Origin: Draconibacterium sediminis
GTDB lineage: Bacteria > Bacteroidota > Bacteroidia > Bacteroidales > Prolixibacteraceae
DNA length: 64,000 bases
Direction of reading: 5' to 3'
NCBI RefSeq assembly: GCF_000949475.1
Contig: NZ_JRHC01000002.1
Location: 62,001 to 126,000 of the forward strand
The notes beneath the pieces are model-generated. The model searched no databases. It saw only the letters and a program-made list of their open reading frames with translations, and was not told where the DNA came from. This document shows positions 7,909-15,788 of this stretch, piece after piece. Positions within the stretch are counted from its first letter, which is position 1. Each line of letters opens with the position of its first letter. Both the position numbers and the translations under genes were made by a program.

Positions 7909-10900
7909 TTAAAAGTTAAGTTGTAGGCCAAAAGACCATGTTCTTAGCGGTGGCAAAAAACCGGTCGAGAAAAATTCCGGGTCAAGCCCAAAATAATCAG
8001 TGAAGGTCAACAGGTTTTGTCCCTGTACATACAGCCTTATATCCTGTACTTTTTTGTAAACCGGTAAACGATAGCTTAGCTGTACATTTTTTAACCGGAT
8101 AAAAGAAGCATCGCTAATGGTGGCTGTACTGTTTTTGAAATACCTCAGCACCTTGTTTTTCTGAGCGTCGGCTCCGGAGGTATAGGCCATATACCGGCCA
8201 TCGGGATTAGTTTCCGACCATACATCCAGAACTTCTACAGGCTGGTTGTTCATCGTACCCGGGTTCAGCATTAAAGCATTGTAACTACTCTGCCGTTGTT
8301 TTACAAACTGGAATAAAAACGAGAAATCCCATCGTTTATAAGCAAACTGGTTCGACCAGCCACCAAAGTACTTTATCCCCACATCTTCAATCACCTGATT
8401 GTCATCGGGGGACGTAATACTGCCATCGTCGTTATAGTCGGTAAATGTGTAGAGGCCGGTTTCGGGATCGATACCTTCGTAATTATAAACTTTTTTAATG
8501 GAGACAGGATAGCCCACCTCGTAGGAGTTGGCGTAGGTGGAACCTTCTATACCGGGGAATTCCACCAGCTTGTTAGTTGGAAAACTGATATTCAAATCAC
8601 TACCCCAGCGAAAATCCTTTGTTTGGATTGGTGTGGTGTTGAGTTCGAACTCTGTACCTTTGTTTTCTACGGTAGCCGGTAGGTTGGCTTGTATACTGCT
8701 AAAGCCCGTAGTGGCAGGTAAGGGAATACCTACTAACTGGTTGCCTGAACGGTTTCGGTACCAGACTGCTGAAAAGTGCATACGGTCGTTTAGAAAGCCG
8801 GTTTCCAGCGCTACTTCCAGCTTGGTGGTTTTTTCCCAGCTAAAATAAGGGTTGTACAGCCGGGAAGGGTAAAGCGAAGAGCTACCGCCATAGCTGGTAC
8901 TGCTTAAGGTATAGGTATCCAGATACTGATAATCGCCAATCAGGTCGTTGCCGGTAGTTCCGTAGCTGGCCCTAAGTTTACCAAAATTGAGCCAAGTACT
9001 GTTTTTCAAAAAATTCTCTTCGCTGAACAACCAGGCAGCTCCCACAGCCCCGAAACTGGCAAAACGGTTGTTGGTCCCGAAACGGCTGGAACCGTCGCGC
9101 CGCCCGGTAAGGTTTACGATGTACCGTTTTTTGTACTGGTAATTTACCCGCCCGAAAACTGCAAAATAGCGATATTCGGTTTTCGCATCGTTTTGTACCG
9201 AAACCGTATTAGCCGCTTCCAGGTTGGTAATAAGAGCATTGCTCTCAAACCCATATCCAAAGATCTGCAATGAGGTTTTGTCCCGTTGTTGATATGTGCT
9301 TCCGGACAGCAGGTCGAATTCATGGTCTCCATACTTTTGTTTGTAGTTCATCTGGGGTTCTACTAGGTATGAAAACAGACGGTTTTGGCTCTTATAAGCT
9401 GAAGATCTGGCCGGGGTAATTCCAAAGGCCGGGTTATATTTTGTATTGGGAGACAGCAGTAATTCTTCGGAACCTTGTTGGTTGATTCCGCCATTTAGTT
9501 TTATATAAACTGCAGGTAATAATTCGTAAGAAATGTTCATGTTAAGGTTAATAGTTTTCACCTTACTTGAATAGGTGGCCTCGTAAGCGGCTACCGGGTT
9601 GTTAAAGGTTTTGTTTTCCCAGTTCAGGCTGCCATCGCCCTGGTAAAGTGCCGGGGCATTCGGGCTTAAGATCAGCGTTTTGCTGGTGATGTCGGCTTGT
9701 ACAAGGTTGTTGGACTGATCCGAAAACAAAGTGTTTGCATTTAGAATAAATTTGTTGTCTTCGGAACGGTGATTCAGATTCCAGGACAGGTTATTGGTTT
9801 TGTATTTGAAACCCTTACCGTAAACCGTGCTTTGCTCGTTGTGGCTACCACTGATTAGAAAGCGGGTAGTTTGACTGCCTCCATTTACCGATAGCTGAAT
9901 ATTGGAGTTGGTGGCTGTTTCGCCAATCAGTTCCTCCTGCCAGTCGGTGTAACGACTTTCGTCCCAGGTGCCATTTACATCGTAGGCATTGGCCGGATAG
10001 TCTGTTCTTCCATCGTTGGCATAAGCCTGGCGGCGCATTTCCAGATACTGCTCTGTATTCATCAGTTCCATTTTATTGGCTATGCGGCTAATCCCGTAAC
10101 TGCTGTTAATACTGAAAACGGTTTTGCCACCCGCTTTTCCTTTTTTGGTGGTAACCAGGATTACTCCGTTGGCACCGCGTGATCCGTAGATGGCTGTTGC
10201 ATCGGCATCTTTTAAAATTTCGATACTCTCAATATCATTTGGATTGATGGCATTAAGCGGACTGGTTTCTCCGCGTGGCAGTATCGCTCCGGAAAGTGAA
10301 GAACTGCTTTCAGCGCTTACCGGTACTCCATCGATTATGTACATCGGATAGTTGCCGGCACGGCGCAGGCTGTTAACTCCGCGTATCTGTATGTTGTAAC
10401 CACCGCCGGGAACTCCGCTGCCCTGGGTAATATTTACGCCGGCCATGCGACCCTGAACTGCCGACAACACATTATTTACAGGCTGGTTTTCGATCTCTTT
10501 GGCTGCCACAGTAGAGATGCTGCCGGTACGTTCACGTTCTTTTACAGTATAGTAACCGGCATTAACCGTTACTTCTGAAAGTGTGGTAATATCTTCCTGT
10601 AGCTGTAAATCCACCAGTGAACGTCCGTTTACAGGAATTTCTGTGGTTTTAAAACCAATAAAGGAAAATGAAAGTATCGCATCAGTAGGCACGTCGTCTA
10701 AGAAATAACGCCCGTTGGCTTCGGTAATCGTACCAATTGATGGTGATTCTTTTAGAACTACGTTTACTCCGGGAAGTGGCTGTTTATTCTGATCCGTTAC
10801 ACGACCACTAACGTTAATGGTTTGTGCGTAGGCGTGGCCGGAGAACAACAGAATGGGAATACAAAAGATAACTAATAGCTTAAGCGTTCTGTCCATGCCG

Positions 10901-10959
10901 TTTAGTATTTGCGACACACGACGTAATAATGCAGAGGAATAGCTTTTAAAATTTTGCAT
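7909..10959 (-). CDS. SusC/RagA-family TonB-linked outer-membrane transporter
   Basis: A 1016-residue TonB-dependent transporter. After an N-terminal extension and signal (about 25-46) comes a carboxypeptidase-regulatory-like domain (about 48-125, VSGRVTDQNKQPLPGVNVVL). The SusC plug follows, with NVLSAVQGRMAGVNI, IRGVNSL and YIIDGVPV plus the ILKDADATAIYGSRGANGVI block, and then a long beta-barrel ending ...WSFGLQLNF with a terminal aromatic. It lacks an STN domain, so it is not itself a FecR-type signalling receptor. It heads the SusC-SusD-peptidase operon; two hairpins sit in its upstream region. Confidence 0.95.
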   Translation of the reverse strand: MQNFKSYSSALLRRVSQILNGMDRTLKLLVIFCIPILLFSGHAYAQTINVSGRVTDQNKQPLPGVNVVLKESPSIGTITEANGRYFLDDVPTDAILSFSFIGFKTTEIPVNGRSLVDLQLQEDITTLSEVTVNAGYYTVKERERTGSISTVAAKEIENQPVNNVLSAVQGRMAGVNITQGSGVPGGGYNIQIRGVNSLRRAGNYPMYIIDGVPVSAESSSSLSGAILPRGETSPLNAINPNDIESIEILKDADATAIYGSRGANGVILVTTKKGKAGGKTVFSINSSYGISRIANKMELMNTEQYLEMRRQAYANDGRTDYPANAYDVNGTWDESRYTDWQEELIGETATNSNIQLSVNGGSQTTRFLISGSHNEQSTVYGKGFKYKTNNLSWNLNHRSEDNKFILNANTLFSDQSNNLVQADITSKTLILSPNAPALYQGDGSLNWENKTFNNPVAAYEATYSSKVKTINLNMNISYELLPAVYIKLNGGINQQGSEELLLSPNTKYNPAFGITPARSSAYKSQNRLFSYLVEPQMNYKQKYGDHEFDLLSGSTYQQRDKTSLQIFGYGFESNALITNLEAANTVSVQNDAKTEYRYFAVFGRVNYQYKKRYIVNLTGRRDGSSRFGTNNRFASFGAVGAAWLFSEENFLKNSTWLNFGKLRASYGTTGNDLIGDYQYLDTYTLSSTSYGGSSSLYPSRLYNPYFSWEKTTKLEVALETGFLNDRMHFSAVWYRNRSGNQLVGIPLPATTGFSSIQANLPATVENKGTEFELNTTPIQTKDFRWGSDLNISFPTNKLVEFPGIEGSTYANSYEVGYPVSIKKVYNYEGIDPETGLYTFTDYNDDGSITSPDDNQVIEDVGIKYFGGWSNQFAYKRWDFSFLFQFVKQRQSSYNALMLNPGTMNNQPVEVLDVWSETNPDGRYMAYTSGADAQKNKVLRYFKNSTATISDASFIRLKNVQLSYRLPVYKKVQDIRLYVQGQNLLTFTDYFGLDPEFFSTGFLPPLRTWSFGLQLNF

Positions 10960-10991
10960 AAAATTTATTTTAATATTGGGTAATAAGGTTA

Positions 10992-11047
10992 AATCCTAAG
11001 ATGCCAGGATTGGTATGTGGATCGTGAAGGTTTGGTGGTTCACGATC
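10992..11047 (-). promoter_or_regulatory. Two adjacent perfect hairpins upstream of susC
   Basis: AATCCT/AGGATT (10992-10997 and 11006-11011) is followed by GATCGTGAA/TTCACGATC (11020-11028 and 11039-11047), a perfect 9-bp stem with a 10-nt loop. They lie 33-88 nt before the susC start codon on its coding strand. They could be a 5' leader structure or operator sites controlling the PUL. No T-tract follows on either strand. Confidence 0.45.
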
Positions 11048-11325
11048 ATTTACAGGAAGTCATTCCTCACTCGGGTGATTTAATTTTGTTTTGGTACAGG
11101 CTATGGTGCCGGCTGAAAAAAAATACCAAACTCATGTAGGAAAGTGTAGATGCAAAACTGAATAGTTTTTGCCGTTTCCCTGGCTTGTTGTTGACTATTT
11201 GAGGAATCGCAAAAAGTTCAAAGCATTTCCGGAAAATTAAACACACAGGGGCATAATTTTCCTTGTGTGGAAAGTTTTTCATAAATTTCGACGTTAGTTG
11301 ATGATTATCGAATTAATTAACATCC

Positions 11326-11363
11326 AAGCCTGCTACACGTCGCCAAACTGTTGTAGCGGGCTT
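11326..11363. repeat. Hairpin with 12-bp arms
   Basis: AAGCCTGCTACA (11326-11337) pairs with TGTAGCGGGCTT (11352-11363), with one G-T pair, around a 14-nt loop. No T-tract follows on the plus strand, and no minus-strand gene ends here. It could be a mobile-element end, a small-RNA stem or a protein site at the boundary of the accessory island. Confidence 0.4.
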
Positions 11364-11471
11364 AACTTTCAGCAGTAATATTAGTACATCATAGGCAAAA
11401 TAATTTTGAGATTATAAGGTCGCCCTTTTATTATTTTACAGATATGATAAATCAGGAAAGTGCACAAAAAA

Positions 11472-11537
11472 GGCGTGGAACCTGACTTACCAAATCGAGG
11501 TACTGGTATACCTATAGGAGATAAGCAGGCCCACGCC
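11472..11537. ncRNA. Long nested hairpin, candidate structured RNA or element end
   Basis: A 66-nt segment folds as one long interrupted stem. GGCGTGG (11472-11478) pairs with CCACGCC (11531-11537), CCTG with CAGG, CTTA (11486-11489) with TAAG (11522-11525), and CC with GG. The apical stem is AGGTA/TACCT (11498-11502 and 11509-11513). The several independent helices make chance unlikely. It is about 225 bp upstream of the XRE gene, and both strands can fold. I did not recognise it as any named RNA family. It may be an untranslated RNA, a leader, or a hairpin end used by an HUH-type transposon. Confidence 0.45.
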
Positions 11538-11704
11538 AAAATCGTAATGATATGACGTGAGCATTTTCACTTATTGTCCCTCCTTTTGAAAATTACCAGT
11601 TTTCGATTTGAGACTTAAAGTGCGAATGCTTCTAGTATCTTTTACTATCGAAGATTCGCAAAATTACGTTACATATTTTATATACTGAAGCAAATATAGT
11701 GAAT

Positions 11705-11738
11705 TATTTATTCAATACAAATATGTATCGAATAAATA
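11705..11738 (+). promoter_or_regulatory. Inverted repeat operator upstream of the XRE gene
   Basis: TATTTATTCAATAC (11705-11718) and GTATCGAATAAATA (11725-11738) are inverted 14-base arms with one mismatch, separated by 6 bp and ending 25 bp before the XRE start codon. Placement and symmetry fit an autoregulatory operator for the HTH protein. Confidence 0.6.
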
Positions 11739-11763
11739 AAGCTTTTTTCTCAAGTTTTACTTT

Positions 11764-12135
11764 ATGAGAAAGTATACTGAGATGGAATTAGAATTACTTA
11801 ACATGCAAATAGGTTGTATGCTAAGATTGGGCAGATTAAAGAAAGGTATGTCTCAACTTGATCTTGCTTTATTGTTAGGATCCAATCCGACCATGATAGG
11901 AAGAATCGAACGATTTGAGAATGTTAGCGGGTGGGATAAAATACTTTCTATTAGTCAGCAGTTAAGTATTGATTTTTGTAATTTATTTGTTTTGAAGACC
12001 AAGGAAGAATTATTGTTGGTTGTTGAAGAGTCTTTTAAACTCGAAGATAAACTAACCCAAGAAAAAAGGGATTATTATGATTATCTAAAGTCCCAGATTA
12101 TCAATCGATATTCTTTATTGAAAAAGAAAAAATAG
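11764..12135 (+). CDS. XRE-family HTH regulator
   Basis: A 123-residue protein with an XRE-type HTH at about 15-70 (GCMLRLGRLKKGMSQLDLALLLGSNPTMIGRIERFENV). The C-terminal tail of about 45 residues is charged and helical, with a Lys-rich end (LLKKKK). It is the first plus-strand gene of the accessory island, with an inverted repeat just upstream that it may bind. About 450 bp of non-coding DNA separate it from the PHP-ATPase gene, so co-transcription is uncertain. It may control the island or belong to a separate cassette. Confidence 0.85.
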   Translation: MRKYTEMELELLNMQIGCMLRLGRLKKGMSQLDLALLLGSNPTMIGRIERFENVSGWDKILSISQQLSIDFCNLFVLKTKEELLLVVEESFKLEDKLTQEKRDYYDYLKSQIINRYSLLKKKK

Positions 12136-12589
12136 TATTTGTCGTAATATAATTCTCTTAAACAACTGTTTGATGGATTCGAAAAGGAATATGGCATTAA
12201 TATTCCTGATTAAGCCCATTGGCTATTTGGCATAAGTTTTAATCCCAGTAATTCCAGCTTTGATTTACATTCTTTTCCTGAAACTACTTTAATATTTCCG
12301 ATTTTAATCAGGGCTTTTTCATATATTTTTCAATGATCACCCATAACAAAGTGGCTATCAATAAACGAGTGTTGCTTTTATTCTTTATTATGCTAACTTT
12401 AAACTCCGAATAGAAACCATAACGCATTGATTACGCGCCCGAATATAAGATTCAAGCATAAAGTACGATTCCGCACTCAAAATGGACGGATAACCCAATC
12501 TTACAATGGAGAATTGAAAATCAGCGTAGCGAAATAACCTGACTTGTTGGGTTCCAAAATCATTGTGCCTAAAATACCAAAACCGAAAA
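12136..12589. other. Long intergenic region between XRE and PHP-ATPase genes
   Basis: No gene is seen in these 450 bp. Short frames here are broken and unlike the neighbouring genes. AACCCAA (12492-12498) and TTGGGTT (12547-12553) are inverted across about 60 bp, shortly before the PHP-ATPase start. The promoter of the PHP-ATPase pair should lie here but was not clear. Confidence 0.4.
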
Positions 12590-14734
12590 ATGAAAATTGA
12601 TATTCATACACATACAAGAAAAGTAAAGTCTGGAGATGCTCCAACAAGGAATATTGATAAAGAGGAATTTGCGGATATTATAAAAGATACAGATGTCAAT
12701 ATTTTAGCTATTACAAATCATAACCACTTTGACTCAGTTCAATTTGAAGAATTTAGGGATAGCGTTATTTCTTATTGCCAAGTTTGGCCTGGAATTGAAC
12801 TTGATGTTTTAGAAAATGGAAAGAGGTCTCATTTAATTGTAGTATGTAATCCCAAGAATTACAAAAGCTTTAATCTTGTAGTAAGTCAATTACTTGATGG
12901 AAAAAGTGCTGATGCTTTCACTATATCATTAGAAGACTTGGTAGTTAAATTTGACACATTAGATTGTATTTATATAGCACATTATTTTGTTAAGAAACCA
13001 AACTTGGGTAATGAAGAAATAGAAAAGCTTTATTCTTTAGTTTCAAACCCGAAACGAATATTAAAAGAAGCAACAAATTCTATCTCTGCTGGTATTTATA
13101 TCAGTCATGGTCATAATTCGATTTTTGGATCAGACGTTAAGGATTGGAAACAATATATAGAAATTTCAAAAACCTTACCTGAATTAAGATTACCTGTAGA
13201 AAGCTTTGAGCAATTTTGTTTGCTTCTTGAAAAAGATGAAGCGACTATAAATACAATCCTAGACAAGAAACAAAAACAAAGTATAGAGTTATTCCCTTTT
13301 AAAAGTGACCCATTCGAAAAAGTTGAATTAGATATTTTTTCTGATATTAATATTCTTTTTGGAAGCAAAGGAACTGGTAAAACAGATATTTTGGAAGCTC
13401 TATCAAAGCACTTTAACACTAAAGGTCATAAAACTTCAGTCTATAAATCAAATGACAATCATTTAAATGAAGTTTTTGACATTAAGGGTAGTTCGTTTAA
13501 TTGTAAAGCATCGGATTATGGTTTTGATGAATGCGAAGATGAGATTACTTTTCTAAAAAATGTAACAGAAGGTGAAGTTACTAGCTTAAATAAGTATGAA
13601 CTTCATTTTTCGTTTCAGGAAACAAATAAAATATCTCAAAAACTAAAAATAAAAGAGATTAATAATGAGGATGAAGAAGAATCAGAAAGAGCTTTGAATG
13701 AAATAACTGAGATTCTTGATAATTTCAAATCCTTTAATGACTTTATTAGCGAAAATGATGAATTATCAGAGTTTATAAATGTTGAGTTAATTCAAGAATT
13801 GTCTGACATTTTAGAAAAAATCCTACAACAACTTAAGATTGGTACCGAAAATAATTTCCTAGATAACAAGTCTATAAAGTTGCTTAATGGTCTTGTTTCT
13901 TGCTTCAATACAGAAATTTCAAAAAAAACAAATCAACCACCCAAACCAACCAAAACTGGTTTTTTAAACTATTCACGAAATCGAATAAAAATAGAAAGAG
14001 CTGCAAAAAAAATTATTGCATTAGTAAATCAACCAATAAACCCAATTGAGGAATATGCAGGAAGCTTAGGGATAAAGGGGGAATTGAAATGCAGAACGAA
14101 TTTGATTTTTCATAATGGTTCAATTTCGAATGGCGACTATACGCCTGTGAAGAATGTAAATAAAACACCTCAAAAAAAGTTTGTCAAGGCAATAGATTCC
14201 ATTTCAAAGCATACATATTCAAATGAGTTATTTTCGAAAATTGCTGACTTAAATGAAATAGAAAATATTGAAACTATTAACACTCTAAGTGATTTGCTTT
14301 TGAAACACAAACATTTTACGCTTAATGATAATGTTTATAATCCTTCAAATGGTGAGTCTTCGATGATTTTACTTCATAAAGAACTAGTTGAAGAAAAAGA
14401 TATTTATTTGATTGATGAACCTGAAAAAAGTTTAGGTAATGACTATATAAATGATGTAATAGTTCCTTTGCTAAAGGAAAAAGCATTGCTTGGGAAAAAA
14501 GTAATTATTGCTACGCATGATGCAAATATTGCTGTAAGAACTTTACCGTATAATTCTATTTACAGATTGCATGAGTTAGGACAGCATTTTACAATGGCTG
14601 GAAACCCATTTTCAAATTCCTTAAAATGCAAATATGGTTCAAGACCAGAGCTTGACTGGAAAGAAATTAGTATGAAAACATTAGAAGGTGGAAAAGAAGC
14701 CTTTGGAGAAAGAGGAAAAATATATGGAAACTAA
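12590..14734 (+). CDS. PHP-domain phosphoesterase fused to ABC/AAA-type ATPase (TrlF-like), putative defence protein
   Basis: I chose the ATG at 12590 because the protein then starts MKIDIHTHT, the first metal-binding motif of a PHP domain. Residues 1-240 carry further PHP motifs: ITNHNHFD, WPGIELDV, HLIVVCNP and a late SHGH...GSD; the usual TDH is TNH here. The C-terminal half is an ATPase: Walker A GSKGTGKT at 258-265, a signature-like SNGESS, Walker B IYLIDEPE and H-loop ATHDAN near the end. The order resembles TrlF-type PHP-ATPases found in immune islands. It overlaps the next gene by 11 bp. A nucleotide- or nucleic-acid-cleaving effector gated by the ATPase is the likeliest role. Codon use is very AT-rich, as across the island. 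Confidence 0.75.
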   Translation: MKIDIHTHTRKVKSGDAPTRNIDKEEFADIIKDTDVNILAITNHNHFDSVQFEEFRDSVISYCQVWPGIELDVLENGKRSHLIVVCNPKNYKSFNLVVSQLLDGKSADAFTISLEDLVVKFDTLDCIYIAHYFVKKPNLGNEEIEKLYSLVSNPKRILKEATNSISAGIYISHGHNSIFGSDVKDWKQYIEISKTLPELRLPVESFEQFCLLLEKDEATINTILDKKQKQSIELFPFKSDPFEKVELDIFSDINILFGSKGTGKTDILEALSKHFNTKGHKTSVYKSNDNHLNEVFDIKGSSFNCKASDYGFDECEDEITFLKNVTEGEVTSLNKYELHFSFQETNKISQKLKIKEINNEDEEESERALNEITEILDNFKSFNDFISENDELSEFINVELIQELSDILEKILQQLKIGTENNFLDNKSIKLLNGLVSCFNTEISKKTNQPPKPTKTGFLNYSRNRIKIERAAKKIIALVNQPINPIEEYAGSLGIKGELKCRTNLIFHNGSISNGDYTPVKNVNKTPQKKFVKAIDSISKHTYSNELFSKIADLNEIENIETINTLSDLLLKHKHFTLNDNVYNPSNGESSMILLHKELVEEKDIYLIDEPEKSLGNDYINDVIVPLLKEKALLGKKVIIATHDANIAVRTLPYNSIYRLHELGQHFTMAGNPFSNSLKCKYGSRPELDWKEISMKTLEGGKEAFGERGKIYGN

Positions 14735-15017
14735 AAAAGCAACGATAAGAAGAGAAGAAAAGAACACTTATTTAGTGCTAGAAGTCGGTGAAAGTACTGT
14801 TCAAATTGTTTTGACGGATGATAATCCGAACAATGTCAAGATTGCTTTCAATTCAATTCTAAAAGAACTAAAAAGCGGATTGTTTGAATATGTTTTAGAG
14901 GATGAAACGCCTGATTTATATAATAACATTTGTGTTGAATATCTGAAGCAATTAAACAGTGAAATGCAATCGATTCATAATGAATTAGTAGAGTATGAAC
15001 TAACCGAAAACGAATAA
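14724..15017 (+). CDS. Small partner of the PHP-ATPase, unknown function
   Basis: A 97-residue acidic protein starting METKKATIRREEKNTYLVLEVGE. The ATG at 14724 is preceded by an AGAGGA-type ribosome site inside the end of the PHP-ATPase gene, which it overlaps by 11 bp, so translation is probably coupled. The first half is predicted beta-rich (YLVLEVGESTVQIVLTDD); the second is helical (LYNNICVEYLKQLNSEM). No family was recognised. The coupling suggests it is an obligate partner, regulator or antitoxin-like brake of the ATPase. Confidence 0.65.
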   Translation: METKKATIRREEKNTYLVLEVGESTVQIVLTDDNPNNVKIAFNSILKELKSGLFEYVLEDETPDLYNNICVEYLKQLNSEMQSIHNELVEYELTENE

Positions 15018-15070
15018 AAGACTGGGCACAGAACTGTTTATACAAAATGGGCGATATTGTAGTAGTTTTA

Positions 15071-15124
15071 GGGGCTGTAGCCTGCTTGAAATTATCACGG
15101 TTTGATAAGATTGAAGCCCGTAAT
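15071..15124. repeat. Degenerate intergenic repeat, copy 1
   Basis: A small hairpin (GGCT-GT-AGCC, 15073-15082) is followed by a 33-nt block at 15092-15124. That block matches 20385-20417 at 24 of 33 positions, including the shared end AGCCCGTAAT. The copies sit after the PHP-ATPase pair and after the ATPase-nuclease pair. They are probably old mobile-element or cassette-boundary sequence. Confidence 0.45.
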
Positions 15125-15224
15125 TGCTCACATTTGCAGATACTTGTTGGTTGGCAATATTTAAAAAAGGTCAATGCGATTTAAACTATATTTCAAATTA
15201 ACATAAAACAAATAAATTAATAAT

Positions 15225-15443
15225 ATGGATTCAATAAAATTTCCAGTCGAAAATTTGACAGATGAAGAAGTTCTTAAAGAGTTTATCAAAAGATTTGAGT
15301 GTGATGGAGCAGTGCTAATCTACATGGAATCCAATACTGAATATGGTTTTGGTAGATGGAAAAACCATCAAGGTAAAAATTGGGTTCAAACACTTTTTAA
15401 ACATATCAAGAAAATAGATTCAAATAAAATAAGTATTAACTAA
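15225..15443 (+). CDS. Small hypothetical protein, first gene of the PurA/NDT operon
   Basis: A 72-residue protein (MDSIKFPVENLTDEEVLKEF...) with an acidic helical N-terminus and a basic C-terminus (TLFKHIKKIDSNKISIN). No signal peptide, membrane segment or known domain was seen. It precedes the next small gene by 13 bp on the same strand and has the same AT-rich codon use, so it is probably transcribed with the three genes that follow. Function unknown. Confidence 0.6.
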   Translation: MDSIKFPVENLTDEEVLKEFIKRFECDGAVLIYMESNTEYGFGRWKNHQGKNWVQTLFKHIKKIDSNKISIN

Positions 15444-15456
15444 AAAATTTAATGTT

Positions 15457-15780
15457 ATGGGCGGAGGAGGTTCCTATTCCAGATACAGTAGAAGGATCCC
15501 GGATAATAATCCTGAGGACAATTGTGATAAACTTCATTTTATTACTGACCTGCAAAAGATCCAACAAAATATTACCAAATACAATGTTGATGATATTTTA
15601 GAGGTAAAATTAGATGTTGTAAATAACATTTATGTTGAAGGAAATCATGGCATTTGTGGCTATATTACAGCAATGTCAGCAACGCAATTAATAAGATGTC
15701 TAAAAAAGGGGAAACAATTTATTGCTACTATCCTTAGCATTTCTAATACAAGCTGTAGAGTTGAAGTAACTCCTTTATAG
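15457..15780 (+). CDS. Small Gly-rich-N-terminus beta protein, PurA/NDT operon
   Basis: A 107-residue protein starting MGGGGSYSRYSRRIPDNN, followed by CDKLHFITDL and a beta-rich core (ILEVKLDVVNNIYVEGNHGICGYI...LIRCLKKGKQFIATILSI...CRVEVTPL). The pattern of a Gly-rich disordered start, a C-D-x-L-x-F motif and a small barrel recalls short proteins often seen near bacterial defence genes, and loosely a HIRAN-like barrel. That is recollection and inference, not a demonstrated match. It ends 8 bp before the PfkB-NDT gene, so the two are co-transcribed. Confidence 0.65.
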   Translation: MGGGGSYSRYSRRIPDNNPEDNCDKLHFITDLQKIQQNITKYNVDDILEVKLDVVNNIYVEGNHGICGYITAMSATQLIRCLKKGKQFIATILSISNTSCRVEVTPL

Positions 15781-15788
15781 AAATTAAC

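Noticed and set aside
11067-11282. 71-residue minus-strand frame upstream of susC
   Set aside because: No family resemblance and no start signal; it lies in a region of hairpins and presumed promoter DNA.
12492-12553. Possible integron attC-like site (AACCCAA...GTTGGGT)
   Set aside because: The right-hand side fits GTTRRRY, but the left is not a proper RYYYAAC and the inner sequence is not palindromic; no integron integrase is seen. Kept only as an inverted repeat in the intergenic note.
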